A program made the position numbers and the translations under genes. The notes under the pieces are model-generated. The model ran no database searches, was not told the origin of the DNA, and was given only the letters and a program-made list of their open reading frames with translations. This document shows positions 1 through 7,261 of a stretch of DNA of 64,000 bases, piece after piece. The DNA comes from Bacteroidales bacterium (GTDB taxonomy: Bacteria > Bacteroidota > Bacteroidia > Bacteroidales > WCHB1-69). The stretch is from contig JAGCGA010000036.1 in assembly GCA_017649855.1 (NCBI GenBank), positions 35,540-99,539 on the forward strand, in the 5' to 3' direction. Positions within the stretch are counted from its first letter, which is position 1, and every line of letters starts with the position of its first letter.

Positions 1-1367
1 CTTTCATGCTCCGGCTTGGGTGCCGTGAACGGGTGGTGCATGGCGTAGAAACGCTGTGTCTCCTCATCCCACTCCAACAAGGGGAAGTCGATGACCCAGA
101 GGAGCTTGTACTCGCCAGCCTTGCGCAATCCAAGACGGTCGCCCATCTCCAGACGGAGGGTGCCTAACTGCTTGCGGGTCTTCATGGCCTTGCCCGACAT
201 GATCAGGATCAGGTCTCCAGCCTTGGCCTCGCAGCGCTCGGCCACTGCCTTCAAGTCAGCTTGATCGTAGAACTTGTCCACAGAGGACTTGAACGTGCCG
301 TCGGCATTGCAGAGGATATAGACCAGTCCGCCGGCGCCCACCTGCGGGCTCTTGACGAACTCGACCAAGCCGTCGAGTTGCTTGCGGGAGTAGTTGCCAC
401 AGCCGTCCACTTTGATGCCGGCGACGAGCTCGGCCTCGTTGAAGACCTTGAAGTCTTTGTGCTGCAGCAGGTCGTTGAGTTCCACGAAGCGCATGCCGAA
501 GCGGGCGTCGGGCTTGTCGGAACCATAGTATTTCATGGCATCGGCCCAGGTGATGCGCTCAATGGGCTCAATGTCGATATTCTTGAATTTTTTGAAGATG
601 TCTTTCACCAATCCTTCGAACATCTGCAGGATGTCCTCCTGCTCGATGAACGACATCTCACAGTCTATCTGGGTGAACTCGGGCTGGCGGTCGGCGCGGA
701 GGTCCTCATCGCGGAAGCAGCGCACAATCTGGAAGTAGCGGTCCATGCCGGAGATCATCAGGAGCTGTTTGAGGGTCTGGGGCGACTGCGGGAGAGCGTA
801 GAACTCGCCCGGGTTCATGCGGGAGGGCACGAGGAAGTCGCGCGCGCCTTCGGGGGTGCTGTTGACGAGGAAGGGGGTCTCAATCTCCAAGAAGCCTTGC
901 TCGCTCAGATACTTGCGGATCTCCAAGCCCAGCTTGTGGCGGAAGATGAGGTTCTCCTTCACGGGACGGCGGCGGATGTCCAAGTATCGGTATTTCATGC
1001 GCAGCTCATCACCACCATCAGAGACATCCTCGATGGTGAACGGGGGCACCAGTGATTTGTTGAGCACCTTCAGGGCCTCCACATCGATCTCGATATCACC
1101 GGTGGGGATGTTCTTGTTCTTGCTGTAGCGTTCGATGACCTGGCCGGTCACTTGGATGACCCACTCGCGACCCATCTCTTCGGCCTGGGCGCAGAGTTCC
1201 GGGCGGGTCTCATGGTTGAAGGCTAATTGGGTGATGCCATAGCGGTCTCTCAAGTCAATGAAAATCATGCCGCCCAGGTGGCGGATTTTCTGGATCCAGC
1301 CGCACAAAGTGACAGTCTGCTGGATGTTGGCGGCGTTCAGTTCACCGCAGGTATGAGTTCTATACAT
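1..1367 (-). CDS. aspS: Aspartyl-tRNA synthetase, 3' end cut by the window
   Basis: Class II aspartyl-tRNA synthetase, which charges tRNA-Asp with aspartate in the cytoplasm. The reading frame starts at the ATG at 1367-1365 and stays open to base 1, giving about 455 residues; the C-terminal part lies outside. The first 90 residues form an OB-fold anticodon-binding domain (begins [11 protein letters not shown]). The class II catalytic core follows, with motif 2 visible as [18 protein letters not shown] and the GAD-type insert in the middle. The end of the visible part contains the bacterial motif [17 protein letters not shown] -7 box sits 32 bp upstream on the same strand. It is divergent from radA. 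Family identity is clear; discriminating versus non-discriminating AspRS was not judged. Confidence 0.95.
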   Translation of the reverse strand, partial: MYRTHTCGELNAANIQQTVTLCGWIQKIRHLGGMIFIDLRDRYGITQLAFNHETRPELCAQAEEMGREWVIQVTGQVIERYSKNKNIPTGDIEIDVEALKVLNKSLVPPFTIEDVSDGGDELRMKYRYLDIRRRPVKENLIFRHKLGLEIRKYLSEQGFLEIETPFLVNSTPEGARDFLVPSRMNPGEFYALPQSPQTLKQLLMISGMDRYFQIVRCFRDEDLRADRQPEFTQIDCEMSFIEQEDILQMFEGLVKDIFKKFKNIDIEPIERITWADAMKYYGSDKPDARFGMRFVELNDLLQHKDFKVFNEAELVAGIKVDGCGNYSRKQLDGLVEFVKSPQVGAGGLVYILCNADGTFKSSVDKFYDQADLKAVAERCEAKAGDLILIMSGKAMKTRKQLGTLRLEMGDRLGLRKAGEYKLLWVIDFPLLEWDEETQRFYAMHHPFTAPKPEHE

Positions 1368-1398
1368 AGTATCGGATATTGTTTTTTAAAAGAAACTG

Positions 1399-1406
1399 CA
1401 AAAATA
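1399..1406 (-). promoter_or_regulatory. -7 box TATTTTTG of aspS
   Basis: The minus strand reads TATTTTTG, matching the Bacteroidota sigma-A -7 consensus TAnnTTTG, 32 bp before the aspS start. No clear TTG element was found at the usual 19-21 bp spacing. The aspS and radA promoters lie back to back in this short gap. Confidence 0.55.
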
Positions 1407-1447
1407 CAAAAAAAAGAAAGGGGTTTTCATGGCAAAGGGGATTTTTC

Positions 1448-1455
1448 TATCTTTG
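1448..1455 (+). promoter_or_regulatory. -7 box TATCTTTG of radA
   Basis: TATCTTTG followed by GCCGTCC, 19 bp before the radA start codon; a typical Bacteroidota -7 box. Transcription would start only a few bases before the ATG, so the leader is very short. Confidence 0.55.
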
Positions 1456-1474
1456 CCGTCCATAATTTTTCCAG

Positions 1475-2845
1475 ATGGCAAAAAACAAAACCCTATATTA
1501 TTGCAAGAATTGCGGAGCGCAGTCGGCACAGTGGCTGGGCCGCTGCCCCTCCTGCGGCGAGTGGAACACCTTCGAGGAGGAGGTGATCGTGCGTGAGACG
1601 CCCGCCCCCAAAGGACGCTCCACGGCGGAGGTCTTCCAGAGCACACCCAAGCCCATCGACGAGATCTCCCTCACCCAGCTGCCCCGCATCTCCACCGGCT
1701 TCACGGAATTTGACAACGTGCTGGGCGGGGGCATCGTGCCAGGCTCTATCATCCTGCTGGGCGGTGAGCCGGGCATCGGCAAGTCCACCCTCCTGCTTCA
1801 GATGGCCCTGCGCATGCGCGACTGCAAGGTGCTCTACATCTCCGGTGAGGAGAGCGAGACGCAACTCAAGATGCGCGCCGCCCGCCTCTCCGACGTGAAG
1901 GCTCCCCACTGCTATGTGCTGACCGAGACCAACACCCAGCAGATCTTCAAGCATGTGGAGGTGGAGAAAACCGACCTCATCATCGTGGATTCCATCCAGA
2001 CGCTGCAGAGCTCCCTCATAGACTCCGCCGCGGCTTCTATCTCCCAGCTCAAGGAGTGCGCCGCCGAATTCCAGCATCTTGCCAAAACCACCGGCATCCC
2101 CGTCTTCCTCATCGGCCATATCACCAAGGAGGGCAGCCTCGCGGGCCCCAAGATCCTCGAACATATCGTGGATACCGTGCTGCAGTTCGAGGGCGACCAG
2201 CACTATGGTTATCGCATGGTGCGCTGCATCAAGAACCGTTTCGGCTCCACCTCCGAGATGGGTATCTTCGAGATGACGCAGAACGGCCTTCTCGAGATCC
2301 ACAACCCGTCGGAGATATTGTTGTCGCAGCATGACGAGGACTATAGCGGCGTGGCCGTGGCCACCATCCTGGAGGGCAACCGCCCGATGCTCATCGAGGT
2401 GCAGGCGCTGGTCAGCACCGCCGTCTATGGCATGCCCCAACGCTCCGCCACCGGCTACGACATCCGCCGGATGAACATGCTGCTGGCCGTCCTGGAGAAA
2501 CGATGCAACTTCAAATTGGGCGCCAAGGATGTGTTCCTCAACATCGCGGGCGGCCTGCGCGTGGAGGACCCAGCCATCAACCTCTCCGTGGTTGCTGCCA
2601 TCCTCTCCTCCGCCACCGACATCGCCATCGACGCCAAGACCTGCTTCTCCGGCGAGATGGGCCTAAACGGGGAGGTGCGCCCCGTGTCACGCATCACCCA
2701 AAGAATCGCTGAAGCCGACAAACTCGGATTTACCCGCATGTTTGTCTCCAAATATAATATGAAGGGGATCAACCCCAAAGACTACAACCTCCGACTGATC
2801 CCCATCGCCCGCGTGGAGGAGATGTTCAGAAACCTCTTTGAATAG
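1475..2845 (+). CDS. radA: DNA repair protein RadA/Sms
   Basis: RadA (Sms), a RecA-like ATPase with a Lon-like C-terminal domain that drives branch migration of recombination intermediates. 456 residues, the usual length. It has an N-terminal four-cysteine zinc finger (C10, C13, C24, C27), Walker A GEPGIGKST at 97-105, the RadA signature KNRFG at 253-257, and a LonC-like fold at about 290-450 (INLSVVAAILSS, GEMGLNGEVRPV). It is followed by rseC after 3 bp, so the two are likely co-transcribed from the TATCTTTG box upstream. Confidence 0.97.
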   Translation: MAKNKTLYYCKNCGAQSAQWLGRCPSCGEWNTFEEEVIVRETPAPKGRSTAEVFQSTPKPIDEISLTQLPRISTGFTEFDNVLGGGIVPGSIILLGGEPGIGKSTLLLQMALRMRDCKVLYISGEESETQLKMRAARLSDVKAPHCYVLTETNTQQIFKHVEVEKTDLIIVDSIQTLQSSLIDSAAASISQLKECAAEFQHLAKTTGIPVFLIGHITKEGSLAGPKILEHIVDTVLQFEGDQHYGYRMVRCIKNRFGSTSEMGIFEMTQNGLLEIHNPSEILLSQHDEDYSGVAVATILEGNRPMLIEVQALVSTAVYGMPQRSATGYDIRRMNMLLAVLEKRCNFKLGAKDVFLNIAGGLRVEDPAINLSVVAAILSSATDIAIDAKTCFSGEMGLNGEVRPVSRITQRIAEADKLGFTRMFVSKYNMKGINPKDYNLRLIPIARVEEMFRNLFE

Positions 2846-2848
2846 ATT

Positions 2849-3274
2849 ATGGAAACACAACCCATCTGCCGTGACGGCATCGTTAGAAAGATAGAAGACG
2901 GACATCTGTGGGTGGAGATCACCATCAGCTCCGCCTGCGGTCAGTGCCGCGCCAAGAGCATCTGTATGCCCTCTGAACGAAAACAGGAACTGATAGAAGC
3001 TCAGAATCCCTATAACCAAACTTTTACGATTGGAGAGGTGGTGACGCTGAACCTTCAGTCGTCGGCAGGACGCAAAGCAGTGGTGCTAGGCTACCTGATG
3101 CCCTTTGTGGTGCTCCTCGCCTCCTTTCTGCTCACCTTCCTGCTCACCGACAAGGAGTGGATCCCCGTGCTGGTAAGCCTGGTCTGCACCTTCCTCTACT
3201 TTGTGGTGCTCTACCGCTTCAAAAAAAGGATGGATGAGCAGTTTACCTTCTATGTGACGAAGAAGGAATGTTAA
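2849..3274 (+). CDS. RseC/MucC family membrane protein
   Basis: SoxR-reducing/RseC family protein, 141 residues. The N-terminal 70 residues form a small cytoplasmic domain with a cysteine cluster (SACGQCRAKSIC, C31, C34 and C40 approximately) that could bind a metal or iron-sulfur centre. Two membrane segments follow (about 73-93 and 98-118), and the tail is basic. In Bacteroidota, homologues often accompany the rnf electron-transport operon, which is absent here; the gene instead sits 3 bp behind radA. The exact role is not known from the sequence. No terminator is obvious before the convergent gene that ends at 3341. Confidence 0.8.
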   Translation: METQPICRDGIVRKIEDGHLWVEITISSACGQCRAKSICMPSERKQELIEAQNPYNQTFTIGEVVTLNLQSSAGRKAVVLGYLMPFVVLLASFLLTFLLTDKEWIPVLVSLVCTFLYFVVLYRFKKRMDEQFTFYVTKKEC

Positions 3275-3340
3275 ACTGACAACTGATATTCTACCGGGCT
3301 CTTACCCCTGACGGGGCTGCTCAAGGAATACTTGTAACTT

Positions 3341-3904
3341 CTAACTCTCAACTCCTAACTCTTTAAAGTATTCTTCCACCTGTCGGTACAGGTCTTCAAA
3401 GTCTCCGTTGTTCAGGAAGACCTTGTCGGCCATCTCCATGCATCGTCCGATGTTCTGGTGGTTGGGGTCGGTGGAGTCCATCTCGCGTTGTTCGTTCTCA
3501 AGGAAGGTCTCAAAGGAGACGTGGTCTGTCTCGGAGCCACGCAGCACAATGCGCTCATAGCGGATCTTCGGATCGGCATCGACGGCAAAGAGGAGGAAGT
3601 GCTCGTTCTGACGGAGGGAGAGAACCTCGCCCGGGGTGCGCACGCTCTCGATGATAGCGTCCGTGCCTGCGGCCTCGGCCTGCTTGTAGAGCTCGTCCGT
3701 GATAAAGGAGGGACTATGGGTGGCGCGCAAGTCGTTGGCCACCACCACGAAGGTGTCGCGGTTGAGGGGCAAGCCCCGCCGCTCAGCCTCTTCAATCAGA
3801 TAGCCCCGCACCGAGTAGTGCTGGTATCCGTAATGTTCCATCAGATAGTCAACCAACGTGCCTTTCCCCGCACCCAAGGTGCCTGTAATACCGATGATCT
3901 TCAT
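3341..3904 (-). CDS. Small P-loop nucleotide kinase-like protein (UPF0200/dephospho-CoA kinase-like)
   Basis: P-loop kinase of 187 residues. The ATG at 3904 is chosen because the conserved strand plus Walker A (MKIIGITGTLGAGKGT) starts there; an ATG seven codons upstream gives only a poor extension. The Walker A GTLGAGKGT, the LRAT and SVRTPGE segments and the acidic C-terminus resemble the archaeal-type UPF0200 family and dephospho-CoA kinase/adenylate kinase folds. The genuine dephospho-CoA kinase of this window is at 48482-49048, so this one probably acts on another nucleotide or nucleoside. A TATTTTTG -7 box lies at 3934-3941 on the same strand. The substrate is unknown. Confidence 0.7.
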   Translation of the reverse strand: MKIIGITGTLGAGKGTLVDYLMEHYGYQHYSVRGYLIEEAERRGLPLNRDTFVVVANDLRATHSPSFITDELYKQAEAAGTDAIIESVRTPGEVLSLRQNEHFLLFAVDADPKIRYERIVLRGSETDHVSFETFLENEQREMDSTDPNHQNIGRCMEMADKVFLNNGDFEDLYRQVEEYFKELGVES

Positions 3905-3958
3905 GTGTTTGGTGTTTTTATACAATAATGGCGCAAAAATAAGAAAAAATGACGAAAG

Positions 3959-5665
3959 CTACGCAGCACGTCTTGCGCAACGCAATCTTGGAATGGCCAC
4001 TCCCGCCATGATGGCTAAAAGAGCTAAGGGGATGACTATGATCCATGGGAAGCGACGCGCTGGGAAATGTTCCCCATAACGCTTATTGATGGCCTTTATC
4101 CACTCTTTTTGAAAGGTACGGCTTCGATGCTTCCAAAACTTCTTCTGATGCTTCACGGCATGCTGCCACCTTCGATCACTCTTGGGAAAGCCAAAGCGGG
4201 CACACTGACTGGCAATCTCGGGCTTTAGGGTGACAACCATCCGGTCAAACTGACGGCGCAGAGAGGAATGGCGGGTAAAAGCAAGTTCCTTGGCCATCTC
4301 CCGCATACGGTTCACAAGGTAAACACGATAAGCATGGTTATCCAAGAGCCGACGCAACAGCAACGTAGCTTCAGCAGAGGTGGGCCATGTCAAACTATCG
4401 CCACTATACAAGGCCTGAGCCACGGCCTCATATTCACCATTGCGCACTGCATCGCCATCAAAAAAAACAAAACGCCACGGAGAACCTAGAGCCGACCAAC
4501 AACGCATATTGTTGGATGGCCAGTCACGGTTGCCAATATAGGTCTCAAATAGCACATAATCGGTAAAAGAGGGAACATCCACCCAACGACACAACTGCTG
4601 ATATTGGCGGTCATCTGCCAAATTGGCATGCTGAAGCCAGTCCATCAGCGCCACAAAGGCACTGTCAAAATCGAGATTCTTATTATGACCGGCCCAGTCG
4701 CGTACGAGCCTGACCTGCTTGTCGTCTATGCCAAAATGGTCCTGCACGAAGTGCTCGTCAGGCTTTTCTTCCAAAAAGTAGATTCCCCAATACTCACCAT
4801 TGAGGAACAGGACAACTGGGCGGGAGGCCAGCGAGGAAAAAGAGCTGAAGGATTTCGCCAGCTGCTGGCACCAATGATCTTGGAAGCCCGCTGGGGTCCA
4901 TGCACACGCAAAAGGCCTTAACACTAGATGCTTACAGCGAAGGTCCGGATCGTCAAAAAAAGCCGAGAATTTTTTCTTCCCATACTTCTTGCGGGCATGT
5001 AACGAAAGACCTTTCTGCGCATAACGCCGCCCAATATCACCGTGGGTTCTCACGCCACACTCCTGCGCCTCTATCTCATGTCCCTCAATAAACTCCACAT
5101 ATCCCTCCTTTTCATGGGCCTGACCGGAGAAGTAATAATTACCGGTCACATAGGGCCTGGCCGGATCGTAAGAGTCACCCGGTATGAAGACACCCTGTTT
5201 ATGGTCAAATAAATCCATGGAATCCACGCACAAGGAGACAATAGGCAAAGCTATAGTCCTGCCCGACGAGAAAGGCAGCACGTAAGATGCGGTGGCAACA
5301 CTGGAACAGCGTCGACCCTGTTGGTCAAAAGCCGCCGCCCGGACGACCACAATCCGCTCCACATCCTCCGGCAGGGGTGTACGGTATTCTTCTATGGTAT
5401 TCGGAATCTTGTAGATGCAGGAGCGAGAATAGAGCCGCTGATCTAACGGCAAAGGGTGCTCATACAAAAAACTCCCAACGGTAGGAAGACTACCGTTGAG
5501 AGTGTAACGTATCTGACAAGTTTGGCGCTCATCGCCTTCAACCCGGATGGACAAGGTGTCGTTCTCCGCATAAAAGCCGCCAGGCTTTGAGAAGAAAACC
5601 GTGACCTGTGCATTCAATTGAACAAGACAACCACACAATCCGAACAGAAAGAGCAACTGCCTCAT
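3959..5665 (-). CDS. Exported CotH-kinase family protein
   Basis: CotH-like protein kinase-fold protein, 568 residues from the ATG at 5665, which gives a clean signal peptide (MRQLLFLFGLCGC, ending LNAQ); an ATG at 5686 is the alternative. Residues about 20-130 look like an immunoglobulin/chitobiase-C-type beta domain (YTLNGSLPT). The CotH domain spans about 150-470, with HGDIGRRYAQKGLSLHARKK, the EKPDEHF segment, the metal/catalytic motif NRDWPSNN and the FFDGD motif. The end has a hydrophobic segment (IIVIPLALLAIMAGVAI) followed by arginines, suggesting a C-terminal membrane anchor. CotH proteins phosphorylate serine in spore-coat proteins; a bacterial envelope substrate here is unknown. 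It lies 25 bp behind the DUF937 gene. Confidence 0.8.
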   Translation of the reverse strand: MRQLLFLFGLCGCLVQLNAQVTVFFSKPGGFYAENDTLSIRVEGDERQTCQIRYTLNGSLPTVGSFLYEHPLPLDQRLYSRSCIYKIPNTIEEYRTPLPEDVERIVVVRAAAFDQQGRRCSSVATASYVLPFSSGRTIALPIVSLCVDSMDLFDHKQGVFIPGDSYDPARPYVTGNYYFSGQAHEKEGYVEFIEGHEIEAQECGVRTHGDIGRRYAQKGLSLHARKKYGKKKFSAFFDDPDLRCKHLVLRPFACAWTPAGFQDHWCQQLAKSFSSFSSLASRPVVLFLNGEYWGIYFLEEKPDEHFVQDHFGIDDKQVRLVRDWAGHNKNLDFDSAFVALMDWLQHANLADDRQYQQLCRWVDVPSFTDYVLFETYIGNRDWPSNNMRCWSALGSPWRFVFFDGDAVRNGEYEAVAQALYSGDSLTWPTSAEATLLLRRLLDNHAYRVYLVNRMREMAKELAFTRHSSLRRQFDRMVVTLKPEIASQCARFGFPKSDRRWQHAVKHQKKFWKHRSRTFQKEWIKAINKRYGEHFPARRFPWIIVIPLALLAIMAGVAIPRLRCARRAA

Positions 5666-5690
5666 GTCTTGCCAAACTCTGATCAAAGAA

Positions 5691-6194
5691 TTATTTCTTA
5701 ATCAGCTTTCCAAATAGACCACCGAGGATCTTGCCGGCTCCGGAAGCGGAAGAAGAACCGCTGCCACCACCGAGCAAAGAGCCCAGCACATTGCCGATAT
5801 TGCTGCCAGCAGAGCCATGGTTCTTGCCAAGGATAGACAACAAGTTGGGGGCGATGGAAGCCAAGATGTTGGATACCTGGTCGTTCGTAGTGCTCGTCTG
5901 AGAGGAAAGGCCTGAGATAACAGAGGACAAATTGCCACCAAAGACTTTACCCAAGATCTTCATACCATCTTCAATGTTTAAGCCGAGGGCCTGGCCTGCA
6001 TGGTTGTTGAGAGCCTGAGACAAGGCAGAGGCACCGGCAGCCGTAGAAGCATTCTTCTGCATAGCGCTGAGGAACTTCGGAATGGCAGCCTTGATGACCG
6101 CAATGATCTTGCTGGAATCAATGTTGAACTTCTTGCTGATTTCCCCAATCAGGTTGTTACCTGTGAGCATTTTGATAATATTCGTTAAATCCAT
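5691..6194 (-). CDS. DUF937 family protein
   Basis: 167-residue protein of the DUF937 type. It has an amphipathic N-terminal domain (MDLTNIIKMLTGNNLIGEI), alanine-rich helices, and a glycine/serine-rich C-terminal third (LGSLLGGGSGSSSASGAG) ending in a basic tip (GKLIKK). No signal peptide is seen, so it is probably cytoplasmic or loosely membrane-associated. Function unknown. It is probably co-transcribed with the CotH-kinase gene downstream. The minus-strand -7 box TACCTTTG lies at 6230-6237, back to back with the promoter of the VanX-like gene. Confidence 0.7.
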   Translation of the reverse strand: MDLTNIIKMLTGNNLIGEISKKFNIDSSKIIAVIKAAIPKFLSAMQKNASTAAGASALSQALNNHAGQALGLNIEDGMKILGKVFGGNLSSVISGLSSQTSTTNDQVSNILASIAPNLLSILGKNHGSAGSNIGNVLGSLLGGGSGSSSASGAGKILGGLFGKLIKK

Positions 6195-6229
6195 AATTTG
6201 AAAATTTAAGGTTATAAATTAAGAAAGCG

Positions 6230-6280
6230 CAAAGGTAAAAAAAAGATTGAAAAATTGTTCAAAAAAAACCGCTATTTTTG
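6230..6280. promoter_or_regulatory. Divergent promoters of the DUF937 gene and the VanX-like gene
   Basis: The minus strand carries TACCTTTG at 6230-6237 for the DUF937 gene. The plus strand carries TATTTTTG at 6273-6280, followed by CTGC, 21 bp before the ATG of the dipeptidase gene. Both fit TAnnTTTG. Confidence 0.5.
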
Positions 6281-6301
6281 CTGCTTGTTTTTGAAGCGAA
6301 T

Positions 6302-7144
6302 ATGAAGAAGAAAATATGGATTGGCTTGATGGTCGCTATCTGGGTTGTTCTGTTGGTGGTTATTCTGGGCATACTTGGAGGTGGGACAGCTTGGAAGAAG
6401 TTAAATTCTCGGGCTTCCAAAGAGGTCGTTTGCCCAGCGGACTCCCTTCCGAATATGATGGCCGGTGACAGCCTCCAGCCAACATCATCCGACAGCACAA
6501 CAGGAAAGACATCGCTCTGTTCCGATGGAAGCGAAGGCTTTGTCATGCTCTCGGAGGTGGCTCCAGAGATCCTTCAAGAGATTCGTTATTACAGTTCTTA
6601 CAACTTTGTGGGAACCCGTATTGAGGGCTACGAGGAGCCCGTGGCCCTGCTCACCAAAGAGGCGGCAGCAGCCCTCAAAGCGGTCAGCGACGAGGTGAAC
6701 CAAAAGGGCTACCGGCTGAAAATCTACGACGCCTACCGGCCCATGTCGGCCGTACAGCATTTCAGACGCTGGGCTGCCGACCTCAACGACACCTTGATGA
6801 AGGCCGACTTCTACCCCAACCTGCCCAAATCGATGATCTTCCACAAAGGCTATCTAAGCAGTCGCAGCGGCCACGCGCGCGGCTCCACCGTCGACCTCAC
6901 CCTCGTTGATATGGCCACAGGACAGGATGTGGATATGGGCGGCACCTTCGACCTCCTCGACCCGCAGTCGAACTCCCTGCGCCGCGATGGCATCACGGAG
7001 CAGCAATTCCAAAACCGCATGATCCTGCGCAACGCCATGGTCCGCCACGGCTTCAGACCCGTTTCTTCCGAATGGTGGCATTTCACCCTCCGCAACGAGC
7101 CCTACCCCGACACCTATTTCAACTTCCCAGTGAAATCGTTGTGA
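6302..7144 (+). CDS. VanX-like D-alanyl-D-alanine dipeptidase (M15D)
   Basis: Zinc dipeptidase of the VanX/DdpX family, which hydrolyses D-Ala-D-Ala. 280 residues from the ATG at 6302, which follows the -7 box by 21 bp. An N-terminal hydrophobic segment (about 5-27) suggests a membrane-anchored or exported form, followed by a 50-residue linker. The catalytic domain holds the zinc ligands in SGHARGSTVD (H191, D198) and EWWH (catalytic E257, ligand H260), plus the conserved YDAYRP. There are no vanH/vanA genes nearby, so peptidoglycan recycling or D-Ala-D-Ala scavenging is more likely than glycopeptide resistance (inference). Confidence 0.88.
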   Translation: MKKKIWIGLMVAIWVVLLVVILGILGGGTAWKKLNSRASKEVVCPADSLPNMMAGDSLQPTSSDSTTGKTSLCSDGSEGFVMLSEVAPEILQEIRYYSSYNFVGTRIEGYEEPVALLTKEAAAALKAVSDEVNQKGYRLKIYDAYRPMSAVQHFRRWAADLNDTLMKADFYPNLPKSMIFHKGYLSSRSGHARGSTVDLTLVDMATGQDVDMGGTFDLLDPQSNSLRRDGITEQQFQNRMILRNAMVRHGFRPVSSEWWHFTLRNEPYPDTYFNFPVKSL

Positions 7145-7202
7145 AAAACAAACGGTTTTGCTCGCGGCTGACGACACTCGCTTTAGACCTACGGTTTCCT
7201 CT

Positions 7203-7240
7203 CACAAAAAAGGGTGGAGAAATTGCTTTCCCCACCCTTA
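7203..7240 (-). terminator. Terminator of the S46 peptidase gene
   Basis: Inverted repeat AAGGGTGG (7210-7217) and CCACCCTT (7232-7239). Read on the minus strand, the stem is followed by a run of six T. It sits 22 bp beyond the stop of the minus-strand peptidase gene. Confidence 0.65.
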
Positions 7241-7261
7241 TAGGATTCTGCGATGAGCGGA

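Noticed and set aside
1493..2440. A long open frame on the minus strand opposite radA
   Set aside because: Antisense shadow of the GC-rich radA coding sequence; its translation is Gly/His/Leu-rich without motifs.
6302..7144. Glycopeptide-resistance cluster because of the VanX-like gene
   Set aside because: No vanH, vanA/B ligase or VanRS genes nearby; single M15D dipeptidases are common without resistance.
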